From positions 5,346 through 69,345 of the forward strand of contig DATLYX010000095.1 in assembly GCA_035574295.1 (NCBI GenBank): a DNA stretch of 64,000 nucleotides. The letters run 5' to 3'. The translations under genes were made by a program, and so were the position numbers. Source of the DNA: PNAI01 sp035574295 (GTDB lineage: Bacteria; Pseudomonadota; Alphaproteobacteria; Rhizobiales; Xanthobacteraceae). This document shows, piece after piece, positions 34,702 to 44,032 of this stretch. The stretch's first letter is position 1, and each line of letters opens with the position of its first letter. Under the pieces are notes generated by a model that worked only from the letters and a program-made list of their open reading frames with translations, did not search any database and was not told where the DNA came from.

Positions 34702-35608
34702 AACCTCGGCGCAGTCGCCGTATTCGCCGCACAGGCACACTGCCGTGCCTGCCGGTCGGTCGCCGGAAATGCGATCGCTGCAGCGAACACCGCCAAGCCG
34801 GCAAATCGGCGACTGCACAACCCCAATGAGGCGTGCGCAGCGCGCTGCCGAATGCGATCGTCGTCATCGCCCTTCCGCGCTCACTCGCGCGGCTCGCGGG
34901 ACATGTGCCAGAAGTGGGGTTCCGCGCTGCGTTGATCGGATGCATCGAAACGGCGCGGCGGCGGGATTGCCTACCGTGCGCCGCATCGCGCGCCGAGCTG
35001 TTGAGCGCGAAACAGGCGGTCGCCAGGACCGCCGGCCGTCAGGCCGTCGCAGAAGGCGGCGCCCGCGCGTGGAACGGTTGCGTCGCCGCCGCGTTGCGCG
35101 GTACGCCGAACGCCGCAGTCAGCACCGTTGCGATGCCGCGCGCCGGCGCAAACCCCGGTTCGCTTAGAAGCCCCGCCTCGGAATTGTCGGACGAGGCGGG
35201 GTGCCGCTTGGGTTTTGGCAGCGTGACCTCGACGCCCTGCGCCCGCGCAAGCAGGCGCGGCAAGGTGCCGTGATAGGGGCCGATCTCCGCCGGAGTGTAG
35301 ATCGGGATCGATTCGCCGCTTGATCGGGGCAGATCGAACGGACGGAAGCTCGGAGCCGCCCAGTGGAGAATGAGCAGCATCGCCGCCAAAGTGGATGCGA
35401 GCCTGTGTCGCAAGGCGCACTGATGCCTCTGGTCGGTCGGCCGGCTCATCGGGATCGTATCGTCGCGCCTCCGAGCAGGGCGCACGGAGGCTCGTCCGTG
35501 CGCGGATCGCCGCATAGGAACATCACCTTCCCGCCAACAGCCGCGCTGACGGAAGGCATGATCGCGTCAGCAGGCGAAGCTGCACGATGCAGGCCGCGTT
35601 CGCGCCGC
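34702..35608. other. 907-nt region without a secure gene
   Basis: Codon use here is ambiguous on both strands. The best candidate is a minus-strand frame 35039-35449 (136 residues, MSRPTDQRHQ...), with one hydrophobic segment near its start (ASTLAAMLLILHWAAPSF), Pro-rich after that and no ribosome site. A plus-strand frame 34833-35273 is equally open. I see no remnant of a known gene, repeat or RNA. Confidence 0.5.
35039..35449 (-). CDS. Doubtful hypothetical protein with one hydrophobic segment
   Basis: 136 residues if started at ATG 35449. A hydrophobic helix at about 20-36 could be a signal or anchor; the rest is rich in Pro, Ala and Arg with no motif. No ribosome site precedes the ATG. 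It is listed because it is the longest frame with a plausible N-terminal helix in the gap; it may well be noise. Confidence 0.3.
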   Translation of the reverse strand: MSRPTDQRHQCALRHRLASTLAAMLLILHWAAPSFRPFDLPRSSGESIPIYTPAEIGPYHGTLPRLLARAQGVEVTLPKPKRHPASSDNSEAGLLSEPGFAPARGIATVLTAAFGVPRNAAATQPFHARAPPSATA

Positions 35609-37111
35609 CTACTCCGTGAACACCTCCTCGCGCCGCGCGCGGATCATCGGCAGCATCGCCAGCACCAGCATGACCGCGGCGATGAACAAGAGCATCGCCG
35701 AGATCGGCCGCGTGACGAACACGGTGGCGTCGCCGCGCGCGATCAGCATGGCGCGCCGCAGGTTCTCCTCCATCAACGGGCCGAGCACGAAGCCGAGGAT
35801 CATCGGCGCCGGCTCGAAATCCTGTTTGGCGAGCCAGTAGCCGAGCAGGCCGAAGATCGCCGTCATGCCCACGTCGAACGGCGCATTGTTCACCGAATAG
35901 ATGCCGATCGTGCAGAAGATGACGATCATCGGGAACAGATGCCGGTAGGGCACGCGCAGCAGCCGCACCCAGATGCCGACCATGGGCAGATTGATGACCA
36001 CCAGCATCAGATTGCCGATCCACATCGAGGCGATCATGCCCCAGAACAGCTCCGGCTGTTTCGACATCACCTGCGGGCCGGGCACGATGCCGTGGATGGT
36101 CATGGCGCCGACCATCAGCGCCATCACCGGGTTCGGCGGAATGCCGAGCGTGAGCAGCGGGATGAACGAGGTCTGTGCGGCTGCGTTGTTCGCGCTCTCC
36201 GGCGCCGCCACCCCCTCGATGGCGCCGCGGCCGAACCGCTCCGGCGTCTTGGAGACCCGCTTCTCGAAAGTATAGGCCGCAAACGACGCGATGATGGCGC
36301 CTCCGCCCGGCAATATTCCGAGCGCCGAACCGATGACGGTGCCTCGGCCGATCGCCTTCGCCGAAGCCTTCAGGTCCGGCAGCGTCGGCATGAGGCCGGT
36401 GATCTTGCCCTGCACGATCTCGCGCGTACCTTTCATTTCCAGATTGCGCAGGATTTCGCCGAAGCCGAACACACCCATGCCGACCACGACGAAGCCGATG
36501 CCGTCGGACAGTTCGGGAATGCCCCAGGTCATGCGCTCGGCGCCGGTCTCCAGATCCGAGCCGATCATCGACAAGGCAAGCCCCATCAGGATCATTGCCA
36601 GCGCCTTCAGCACGGAGCCTTTCGCCAGCACTACGGCGAAGATCAGGCCGAGCACCATCAGCGAAAAATATTCCGCCGGGCCGAACATCAGCGCCATGGC
36701 GGTGAGCGGCGCGCCGAGCGCGGCCACCAGCACCGTCGCCACGCATCCGGCGAAGAACGACCCGATCGCCGCGATCGCCAGCGCCGGACCGGCGCGGCCC
36801 TGCTTTGCCATCTGGTGGCCGTCGAGCGTCGTGACGACCGACGATGATTCACCCGGAATGTTGACCAGAATCGATGTGGTCGAACCGCCGTATTGCGCGC
36901 CGTAATAGATGCCCGCGAGCATGATCAGCGCGCCCACCGGCGGCAGGCCGAAGGTGATAGGCAGGAGCATGGCGATGGTGGCGAGCGAGCCTATGCCCGG
37001 CAGCACCCCGATCAGCGTCCCCACCAGAACGCCGATCAGACACAGCATGACGTTGGTGGGCGTGGCCGCCACACTCATTCCGAGCGCAAGATTGCCAAGC
37101 AGATCAAACAT
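35609..37111 (-). CDS. tctA: TctA, large membrane subunit of a second TTT transporter
   Basis: 500 residues with about twelve membrane segments and all TctA motifs (GVLPGIGSLATIAMLLP, YGAQYGGSTTSILVNIPGE, GILPGGGAIIASFAAY, AAPESANNAAAQTSFIPL, GPLMEENLRRAMLIA). It is clearly diverged from the copy at 26.6 kb, so it belongs to a separate system. It lies 15 nt after the matching tctB; no binding-protein gene is adjacent. Confidence 0.95.
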   Translation of the reverse strand: MFDLLGNLALGMSVAATPTNVMLCLIGVLVGTLIGVLPGIGSLATIAMLLPITFGLPPVGALIMLAGIYYGAQYGGSTTSILVNIPGESSSVVTTLDGHQMAKQGRAGPALAIAAIGSFFAGCVATVLVAALGAPLTAMALMFGPAEYFSLMVLGLIFAVVLAKGSVLKALAMILMGLALSMIGSDLETGAERMTWGIPELSDGIGFVVVGMGVFGFGEILRNLEMKGTREIVQGKITGLMPTLPDLKASAKAIGRGTVIGSALGILPGGGAIIASFAAYTFEKRVSKTPERFGRGAIEGVAAPESANNAAAQTSFIPLLTLGIPPNPVMALMVGAMTIHGIVPGPQVMSKQPELFWGMIASMWIGNLMLVVINLPMVGIWVRLLRVPYRHLFPMIVIFCTIGIYSVNNAPFDVGMTAIFGLLGYWLAKQDFEPAPMILGFVLGPLMEENLRRAMLIARGDATVFVTRPISAMLLFIAAVMLVLAMLPMIRARREEVFTE

Positions 37112-37126
37112 GATGCCTCTCGCCGG

Positions 37127-38125
37127 TCACGAGAATCGGGGCCAGAGCTGGAACGGGAGGTTGAGCCCCCACGGGAACAGGATCGCGCAGAACAAGGTGA
37201 GGCCTCCGGCTATGATGACGGTCTCGCGCCAGCGCGCGTCCGGCGAGGCTCCGAAGCAAATTGCGTAAGCCAGTGCGGCCGCCACGATTTCACGCAGGGC
37301 GACGTTTCCGAACGGCCAGACATACGCGGTTTCTGCGAACGGCCAGACATAGACGAAGATCGGGAAGGTGAGGATTGGCAGCAGGATCAGCGCCGTGGCG
37401 CGCCCTTTGTGCATCTGCAGATCATCCGCCGCGGCCGCGCAAATCAGGATCGTCAGAAAGCTGGCGATGACGAGACCGAGCGGCCGGATGAACATGGCGA
37501 ACGCGAAGATCGAAAGCGTGATCATGAACGGGCCGCGCACGCCGGCATTGTCGAGCACATGCATGCCGGCGAAGGTCGCCACGGCCAGCACCAGCGTGGC
37601 GAGCGGCTGCGCGTAGTGGGTGGTGAACTGGCCGAACAGCCACACCATCCCGAACCACGCGACAAGCGACCCACCGACCACGAACACGCCGCGCAGCGTG
37701 AAGCGTTGACCTTCCGGCCCGTCGATGAAGAGGCCGGTGATCGCGACGATCAGCCCGAGCCCGGCGAGCACGCCGGCGAACAGCCGCGGCGCGGTGCCTG
37801 GTCCGAAGGCGAATCCGCGCATGCCGGGAAGCTCGATGGAGATCAGGAACGCGACGATGGCGAGCCCGATCAGCGCCACGCCGCCGAAGAAGTCCTGCTT
37901 GTTACGAACGTGCAGTTGGCCCGTCACCATGCCGATCCCGGCCATCAGGATCAGGATCGAGAACAGCCGCGGCCACATGATCGGGCCAAAAAAACCGGCC
38001 GGACCCGGCCGATAGAAAGAAATCGCCAGCGCGATCAGGGCAAAGACAGCCAAGACCGAGCCGCCCCAGACATTCGACTTGTGATCTGCTGCAGCGCCGG
38101 CCCCCGACCGGGTCACATTCCACAT
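37127..38125 (-). CDS. tctB: Double-length TctB subunit
   Basis: 332 residues from ATG 38125 (GGAGAAGGAG ribosome site), about twice the usual TctB length. The TctB motif occurs twice: GFFGPIMWPRLFSILILMAG (about 44-63) and FAFGPGTAPRLFAGVLAGLG (about 105-124), each leading into hydrophobic helices; some ten helices in all. A short internal duplication YVWPFAETAYVWPFGN lies near the end. It pairs with the tctA downstream. It most likely arose by tandem duplication or fusion within the TctB family. Confidence 0.85.
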   Translation of the reverse strand: MWNVTRSGAGAAADHKSNVWGGSVLAVFALIALAISFYRPGPAGFFGPIMWPRLFSILILMAGIGMVTGQLHVRNKQDFFGGVALIGLAIVAFLISIELPGMRGFAFGPGTAPRLFAGVLAGLGLIVAITGLFIDGPEGQRFTLRGVFVVGGSLVAWFGMVWLFGQFTTHYAQPLATLVLAVATFAGMHVLDNAGVRGPFMITLSIFAFAMFIRPLGLVIASFLTILICAAAADDLQMHKGRATALILLPILTFPIFVYVWPFAETAYVWPFGNVALREIVAAALAYAICFGASPDARWRETVIIAGGLTLFCAILFPWGLNLPFQLWPRFS

Positions 38126-38264
38126 ACTCCTTCTCCCCCTTGGAGGGTCCTCCCAATATCGCATCCCCGCGAAACCTGGAATACCTAGCACACCGCCGTG
38201 GCCTTCCAAACGCAAATCGGATTGCTTCCGATAAAATTCTCAGAGCAGGCAGGCAAGAAAATTG

Positions 38265-38792
38265 TCAGACGAGACCGGCAAGGCCGAGAACCCCTGCGAC
38301 CACGAACACATACAGGGGATTCCAGCGGGTAAAGAAGGTGGTAGCCGCGCTCGCCGCGGTAATCCCGGCGGCGGCCCAAGTGGTATCGGCCGCGCGCGTG
38401 AGCACGACGGCGGTGGCTCCGACCAACCCGACCGAAATCGGCACCAGCGCCGCCTGCACGGTATTACGCCATAGCGTATCTTTGAAACGGTCCCATGCGC
38501 GGGCGAAGAACAAGGCGAGCACAGCGGTGGGACCGCACATCGCCAGCATCGCCACCGCTGCGCCGAGTAATCCGCCGACGTGATAGCCGATCAGCACCAC
38601 GATCTGCACGTTCGGCCCGGGCGCCGCCTGCGAGATGGCGAAGAAATCGGCGAACTGCCGCTCGCTCATCCATTGACCGACTTCGACCGCCTGGCGATGC
38701 ACCTCAGGCAGCACCGCGTTGGCGCCGCCGAGCGCCAACAGCGACATGATCATGAACTGCACCGCGAGCGTGAAGAGAATGTCGTCCTTCAT
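38265..38792 (-). CDS. chrA: ChrA-type chromate transporter, second half-size subunit
   Basis: 175 residues, the size of one CHR domain. Conserved pieces are LLALGGANAVLPEVHRQAV, FADFFAISQAAPGPN and a hydrophobic C-terminal half. Half-size ChrA proteins work as heterodimers encoded by adjacent genes. The partner begins 10 nt upstream. The family exports chromate by proton antiport; some members carry other anions. Confidence 0.92.
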   Translation of the reverse strand: MKDDILFTLAVQFMIMSLLALGGANAVLPEVHRQAVEVGQWMSERQFADFFAISQAAPGPNVQIVVLIGYHVGGLLGAAVAMLAMCGPTAVLALFFARAWDRFKDTLWRNTVQAALVPISVGLVGATAVVLTRAADTTWAAAGITAASAATTFFTRWNPLYVFVVAGVLGLAGLV

Positions 38793-38802
38793 CGCCGTCC
38801 CC

Positions 38803-39480
38803 TCATCGCCGCCACCACGTGAGCAGGATCGAAGCCGGCACGACCACCGCCATCACCCACAACAGCGGCCAACGGAAGAGTCCGATCGCCGCCACCACGG
38901 CGAGCATCACGAACGGCTGCGGGGTCAATCGCGCGCCAAGCTGCGCGCCGAGGCTGCGCACACCGCCCTGCTCGCTCGTTGCCGCCGCCCGCAGCCGGAA
39001 CAGAGGCTCCGCCATGCGCACGAAGGTGGCGATCATCAGGCCGGCGGCCGCGGCCGCAAGGCCGCCGAGGATTTTGCGCAAGGTTTCCGCGTCGCCGTAG
39101 CGCGCGTAGAGAACGCCCACCGTGCTCATGATAACGAACGGCGGACCGAGGAAGCCGAGCCACGCCGCAAGCGCCCCGGTCGCCCCGCGCATGCGCGCGC
39201 CGAACACCGCGGCGAGATTGACGATATTGGGCCCGGGCAGGAACTGACAGAGCGCGTAGGCGTCGTTGAATTCCTGCGGCGTCATCCAGGCTTTTTGTTC
39301 GACGAACATGCGCCGCGTCCACGGCAGCGCGCCGCCGAAGCCGGAGATGGCGATCTTGAAGAAGGCCCAGAACAAATCGGCGTGGGTGGGGATGCGGGGC
39401 GGAGGCTGTTGCGGAGACGGCGGGACGGGCGAGCTGGAAGCGTTCGAAGCTGCCGACGAGTCAGCGGTGGAATCGCGCAT
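38803..39480 (-). CDS. chrA: ChrA-type chromate transporter, first half-size subunit
   Basis: 225 residues: a Ser/Pro-rich N-terminal tail (about 1-32) and one CHR domain (FFKIAISGFGGALPWTRRMFV, EFNDAYALCQFLPGPN). Forms the heterodimer with the downstream subunit in a bicistronic operon. No ChrB-type regulator is seen nearby. Confidence 0.92.
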   Translation of the reverse strand: MRDSTADSSAASNASSSPVPPSPQQPPPRIPTHADLFWAFFKIAISGFGGALPWTRRMFVEQKAWMTPQEFNDAYALCQFLPGPNIVNLAAVFGARMRGATGALAAWLGFLGPPFVIMSTVGVLYARYGDAETLRKILGGLAAAAAGLMIATFVRMAEPLFRLRAAATSEQGGVRSLGAQLGARLTPQPFVMLAVVAAIGLFRWPLLWVMAVVVPASILLTWWRR

Positions 39481-39635
39481 GGCGACGAGATTTAGCGCGC
39501 TCCCCTCACCCTGTCATGCCCCACGCCGGCCCAGCACCAATGAATTTGTGTCCGGGCACAGCACAGCGCCGCGCAGAGCGCGGTGGTGCGCTGCGCTCTC
39601 GGGACCGCGACAGAGATTGACGACCTTCGCCGCAA

Positions 39636-40748
39636 TCAGGCCACTGCGGCATCGGCCTTGCGCGGCAAATTCTGATCTGCAGCATTGGACACGAGCGTTT
39701 CGCGCGCGAACGCCACGATCTGCGGCCAAAGCTGGGCCTGCGCCTCACGCCCCACCAGCACGCCGAGATGTTGCAGCCCGACGCCGACTTCGCCCGGATA
39801 TGCGATGATGCGTCCCTTACCTTCCGGCAGAGCCGCCACAAACGGCTCCACCGACGCAAGCGGCGCGATGTCATCGCGCGTGTTGACCACGGCCAGCGTG
39901 GGCGCGCGCACATCCGAAGGTTTGACCGACGCGTCCCCGATCCGCAATGTGCCGCGGCAGAAGCGGTCCTCGCGGTAAAGCCAGTCGACGATCTGGCACA
40001 TGAGCTTGCCGGAGAGCGGAACCTCGTCCAGCGCCCAGCGTTCGACCCGGGCGTGAATGTCGAGCGCGTGGCGGTCGCCCATGCTCAACACCGCATCCAT
40101 CAGGCGCGACCAGACAAATGTTTCCGGCGCCGCGAGCGCGCTCACATGCGACAGGAGCGAGCCGGGGCACGGCGCGGTCTCCGACAACGAGGACGGCACC
40201 AGCCTCACCAACGCATCCCGGAATCGGCTCGTGGCCGGCGCAAAGCACAGCGGCGAGGACAACAGCACCAGGCCGCGAATTGCCTCCGGCACGCGCGCAG
40301 CAAACAATGCCGCAAGCGTGCCGCCGAGCGAATGCCCGAGCAGCAGCGGCAGCACGCCGCTCTGCCGCGATACCTGCTTCGCGCAGGCGGAGATCGCGTC
40401 GGTGTATTCGGCAAGGCCGTTGTGGCCGCTGTGATCGGTTGCCGGCAGCCACTCCAAGAGGAACATGCGCTGCCCCTGCGCACTGCAGTAGCGGATCGGG
40501 CTGATCGAGGGGGCAAGATCCCAGATGTACGGCCGCTTGATCGGCGCTGCGACGATCAGCGAGGCGGACGCGGCATGCTCCGGGCCGTAGTCCCGGAGCT
40601 GCCAGAAGGCACCGGATACGACCACGCGGTGCGCGGCCTCGACCGGATCAAGGCCGAAGGCGCCGAACGCGCTCCCTTGCGCGCTGCGCACCATGTCGCC
40701 GAGCGCGAACGGCGCAAATTGCAGCGAAGCGAACCCGGCATCGAGCAT
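39636..40748 (-). CDS. PhaC-like alpha/beta hydrolase
   Basis: 370 residues from ATG 40748. The N-terminus (LQFAPFALGDMVRSAQGSAF) and the stretch RPYIWDLAPSISPIRYCSAQG resemble PHA synthase-like proteins. The nucleophile elbow, however, is GHS140LGG with serine in place of the cysteine of true synthases, so it is more likely an esterase or thioesterase. The catalytic Asp and His would be in VVNTRDD and GLQHLGVLV. The frame extends to 41096 but the extra part has no family resemblance. Substrate unknown. Confidence 0.8.
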   Translation of the reverse strand: MLDAGFASLQFAPFALGDMVRSAQGSAFGAFGLDPVEAAHRVVVSGAFWQLRDYGPEHAASASLIVAAPIKRPYIWDLAPSISPIRYCSAQGQRMFLLEWLPATDHSGHNGLAEYTDAISACAKQVSRQSGVLPLLLGHSLGGTLAALFAARVPEAIRGLVLLSSPLCFAPATSRFRDALVRLVPSSLSETAPCPGSLLSHVSALAAPETFVWSRLMDAVLSMGDRHALDIHARVERWALDEVPLSGKLMCQIVDWLYREDRFCRGTLRIGDASVKPSDVRAPTLAVVNTRDDIAPLASVEPFVAALPEGKGRIIAYPGEVGVGLQHLGVLVGREAQAQLWPQIVAFARETLVSNAADQNLPRKADAAVA

Positions 40749-41344
40749 TGGAGCGGCCCTGCAATGTCCCAAATTCCCGGCGGTTTTTGATGATAGCGGG
40801 TGCTCTGGGAAACGCCATGGGCGTCGGGTCGCATCGCGGACAGTGCACCAGGGCGAGATATCCGGACCCCTTGAGACCCGGCGGTGCCTGCGTCGGCTGG
40901 AAGGGCGGCAGCCAAGTCCCGCAAGAACCCGCTCCGTGGTTTCCGTGGTTAACGAGCCCGTCGGTTGACGGCAAAAGCCGCAACGGGCCGGCGATTGACG
41001 CGACGCCGCAATGATCAACGAGAAATTGTCTCCCAAGCCCCGCTTGCGCGCACGACGCCACCGTACTGACGGTAAGCGAGTGGCAGCGTGTCGCAAATAC
41101 TATCCCTCTCGGGGCGGAAAGGCGTCCCCACATTGTTGATGAGCCCAAATAAGTGTCTCATTTTAAGTCATATTGAGAAGAAGGTCAGATTTCGATGGTT
41201 TGTGTTCTCTGGGTGACACTATTGCGAATCTGCGTGCGTATTATTGGGATTCGCACCTTCGAGTTTCGCCGGCGTCGATTTTGAGCTTGAACGGTATGCG
41301 CGCGTCGCTGGCGAGCTCAAGCCACGCGTCGATCCTGGAGGCCG
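40749..41344. other. Intergenic region, 596 nt, divergent promoters
   Basis: No gene is supportable. It separates the PhaC-like gene (minus) from the outer-membrane protein gene (plus). The only structure seen is an 8-bp inverted repeat, TGCGAATC (41223-41230) and GATTCGCA (41248-41255). The last 200 nt are somewhat AT-richer and should hold the porin promoter. Confidence 0.5.
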
Positions 41345-42370
41345 ATGATGCGTCCGTCAGCACGATCAGCTGCAATCATACTGTTGGCAGTCAGCGTCCT
41401 TGCGAAAGGATCGCCCGACGCCCTCGCCCAGTCCAACGACGAGATCCTGCGTCGCCTGGAGGCGAAAATCGACGCGCTTGCCAAGGAAAACGCCGTCCTG
41501 CGAGAGCGCGTGCGACGGCTCGAAAGGGCGAAGACGGAAAGCGCCAAGCCGGAAGCAGCCCAGGCGGCTGCACCCAGGACCGAAACAACGGCAGCGGCAC
41601 CGCCTGCAGTGTCCTCTGCCGGCATGGAGGCCCAGGCGAGAGCGGTATCCGGAGTGGGCGCCGCACGCGCCAGCCGCTGGACCGGCCTCTATGTCGGCGG
41701 CACGGGCGGCTTTGCCTGGGGCAATCCGACCACCGCAACCAGTAACAACAACGACACCACCGCTTTCAACACATCGGTCTTTGTTCCGTTGAACCCCGCG
41801 GAATACCACACGAAAACGACAGGATGGACCGCGGGGGCTCTTGTCGGCGTCAATCATCAGCTCAACAACCGGCTCGTCGTTGGCCTGGAGGGTGACTTCA
41901 GCTGGGCTGACATCACTGGAGCGATCAACAAAACGGCGATCTGCTCCGGCTACAACGGCGGCAACCCCAACTGCACGTATACGCAAAGCCAGAAGTTGCA
42001 GTGGCTTGCAACCCTGCGCGGCCGTCTTGGTTTCTCAATCATTCCTGACACGGTGATCTATGGAACCGCCGGCCTTGCCGCCGGCCGGGTCAGCTTCTCA
42101 CATTCGCTGCGCACCGCCGGATTTGCCGGCACGTTCACCGCCGCTGCCACGGGAGCGGAAACGAAAGCCGGGTGGGTGGTTGGCACCGGCATCGAATCGT
42201 GGCTCGCGCCCAATTGGATCGTGCGGCTCGAATATCTGCACTACGATCTCGGAACCGTCTCGTCCACCGCACCGATTCTGGTGCCCGGCCCGACCGGCAC
42301 CTCCGCGCGCGCCGATTTTCGCGTGTATGGGGACGTCGCCCGCGGGAGCCTGATTTACAAGTTCGACTGA
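41345..42370 (+). CDS. Outer-membrane beta-barrel protein (Omp25/Hbp type)
   Basis: 341 residues. A signal peptide (about 1-29, ending ALAQ) is followed by a coiled coil (about 31-65, EILRRLEAKIDALAKENAVL), an Ala/Pro linker and an eight-stranded barrel typical of Rhizobiales outer-membrane proteins (WTGLYVGGTGGFAWG, GGWxAGxxxG-like TGWTAGALVGVNHQ, WLATLRGRLGF, RLEYLHYDLG) ending YKFD with a terminal aromatic. ATG 41345 follows GGAGG. The N-terminal coiled coil is less usual and may reach the peptidoglycan. Confidence 0.9.
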   Translation: MMRPSARSAAIILLAVSVLAKGSPDALAQSNDEILRRLEAKIDALAKENAVLRERVRRLERAKTESAKPEAAQAAAPRTETTAAAPPAVSSAGMEAQARAVSGVGAARASRWTGLYVGGTGGFAWGNPTTATSNNNDTTAFNTSVFVPLNPAEYHTKTTGWTAGALVGVNHQLNNRLVVGLEGDFSWADITGAINKTAICSGYNGGNPNCTYTQSQKLQWLATLRGRLGFSIIPDTVIYGTAGLAAGRVSFSHSLRTAGFAGTFTAAATGAETKAGWVVGTGIESWLAPNWIVRLEYLHYDLGTVSSTAPILVPGPTGTSARADFRVYGDVARGSLIYKFD

Positions 42371-42431
42371 GCCCTGTTCCGCCGCAAGAGGTAGAACGGC
42401 TTTCGACGGTTATCGCGCGTCCGTATTGGCG

Positions 42432-42470
42432 GATTCTTGCCGAGGATCCTTGCCAACGATCCTTGCCAAG
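42432..42470. repeat. 13-nt tandem repeat, three copies (imperfect)
   Basis: GATTCTTGCCGAG, GATCCTTGCCAAC and GATCCTTGCCAAG follow each other head to tail. The stretch lies just after the outer-membrane protein gene. Confidence 0.85.
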
Positions 42471-42512
42471 CAACGGCGGGCATCGATTTCAATCCCGTAG
42501 GTTTTGTCCTAC

Positions 42513-42551
42513 TGTTCTGACGTTCTGTTCTGACGTTCTGTTCTGACGTTC
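42513..42551. repeat. 13-nt tandem repeat, three perfect copies
   Basis: TGTTCTGACGTTC is repeated three times without a mismatch, ending 25 nt before the MmgE/PrpD start at 42577. It has the same unit length as the repeat 80 nt upstream but a different sequence. Confidence 0.95.
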
Positions 42552-42576
42552 TTGGCCAGGCGCGCGGAAATTTCAA

Positions 42577-43974
42577 ATGGCCCACACAGAGTCCGTTCAC
42601 TCGCTGCAGCCCGCCGCAGGCGCGACCCATGCGATCGTGCAATTCGTCGCGAATTTAAGCGCGGAAACGCTGCCGACCGAAGTCGTGCACTACGCCAAGC
42701 GCCACCTGCTCGATACCGTGGGCGTGATGATCGCGGGTGCGGCAGGCGATGTGGCCGCGCGCGCCGAGGCGGCGGTCGCGGCAGTGCGGGGGCCGGGTAG
42801 CATCCCGGTGCCGGGCCGCGCCCGCCGCGCCGATATGCTCGACGCGGCCTTCCTCGGCGGCACCGCGGCGCACGGCATCGAGCTCGACGACGGTTTTCGC
42901 GAAGGCTCCGCGCACTGCGGCTGCGTGGTGGTGCCCGCGGCGCTCAGCGTCGCCTATCGGCAACGCGCCTCGGGCGCTGCGCTGCTCGCAGCCATGGTGG
43001 CAGGCTATGAGACCAATATCGCGCTGGCGCGCGCCTGCGCCCCGGATTTGCGGCAGCGCGGGTTTCATCCGACCAGCGCGGTGGGGCCGTTCGGCGCCGC
43101 CATGACGGCCGCGAAACTGCTCGGCCTTGCGCCGGAAAAACTCGCGCCCGCGCTCGGGATTGCGGCGTCGAGCGCAGCCGGGCTGTTCGCCTTCGTCAAC
43201 GGCGGCGCCGACATCAAGCGGCTGCATGCCGGGCACGCGGCGCGCGAGGGAGTGCAGGCCGCGCTGCTGGCGGAACAGGGTGTCGAGGGTCCGCCCGAGG
43301 TGATCGAGGCACGCGACGGCTTCATGCAGGCGTTCGCGTTCGGCCGGCTCGACCGCGCGCGGCCGATCGCGCTGCCGCCCGCCGCACCCTTCGGCATCAC
43401 TGACTGCTACATCAAGCCGTATGCATGCTGCCGCCATATCCAGCCCGCGGTGGAGGCGCTGATTGCGCTGATGCGCGAGGAAAAAATTTCCGAGAGCGAG
43501 ATCAGCCGTGTGGACGTGGAGACCTACAAGATCGCGGCCGAGCACGCGCACACCGGCTGGGACGATTTTGCCAGCGCGCAACTGTCGTTTCCCTATCTGA
43601 TGGGCCTTGCGGCGCGCTTCGGCAGCATCAGGCTCGAACATTTCGACGCAACGACTCGGCGCGACCCGGCATTCGCGGCATTCGCACAGAAGCTGCACGT
43701 GTCGGCGCCGCCGGAGATCGACCAGCTCTATCCGCGCCTGCGTCCGGCCCGGGTGACGGTGACCACGCCGCGCGGGCGCTTCACGCGCATGGCCGAGGAG
43801 GCGCTCGGCTCGCGCCTCGTGCCACTGTCCGACGACGGGCTCAATGCAAAATTCCGCGAACTGGTTGCGCCGATGCTGGGCGAAGCACGCGCACAAGAAC
43901 TCTTGCAGCGGCTGTGGCGGATCGACGCGATCTCCGACGTGACGCCGCTTGTCGAGGCCACGTCGCTGACATGA
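42577..43974 (+). CDS. MmgE/PrpD family protein
   Basis: 465 residues, normal length. Conserved family parts: LLDTVGVMIAGA, GGTAAHGIELDDGF, YIKPYACCRHIQPAVEA and the small C-terminal domain. The family includes 2-methylcitrate dehydratase, cis-aconitate decarboxylase and many uncharacterised dehydratase-like proteins. No prpB or prpC gene is near, so a methylcitrate role is doubtful. It stands alone between the tandem repeats and the helicase gene. Confidence 0.92.
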   Translation: MAHTESVHSLQPAAGATHAIVQFVANLSAETLPTEVVHYAKRHLLDTVGVMIAGAAGDVAARAEAAVAAVRGPGSIPVPGRARRADMLDAAFLGGTAAHGIELDDGFREGSAHCGCVVVPAALSVAYRQRASGAALLAAMVAGYETNIALARACAPDLRQRGFHPTSAVGPFGAAMTAAKLLGLAPEKLAPALGIAASSAAGLFAFVNGGADIKRLHAGHAAREGVQAALLAEQGVEGPPEVIEARDGFMQAFAFGRLDRARPIALPPAAPFGITDCYIKPYACCRHIQPAVEALIALMREEKISESEISRVDVETYKIAAEHAHTGWDDFASAQLSFPYLMGLAARFGSIRLEHFDATTRRDPAFAAFAQKLHVSAPPEIDQLYPRLRPARVTVTTPRGRFTRMAEEALGSRLVPLSDDGLNAKFRELVAPMLGEARAQELLQRLWRIDAISDVTPLVEATSLT

Positions 43975-44032
43975 ATGCGACCTACGGTCGGTTCAGGGGC
44001 GAATACGCGTACAGATATATTTCGGCCCCAGT

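Noticed and set aside
36893..38188. 431-residue plus-strand open frame opposite the second tctBA
   Set aside because: Another compositional shadow; the sense strand encodes clear TctA and TctB.
39636..40748. True class I/III PHA synthase
   Set aside because: The nucleophile position is Ser in GHSLGG, not Cys, and the protein is shorter than class I synthases; a hydrolase is more likely.
42577..43974. 2-methylcitrate dehydratase PrpD
   Set aside because: Family match only; no prpB, prpC or propionate regulator nearby to support the specific name.
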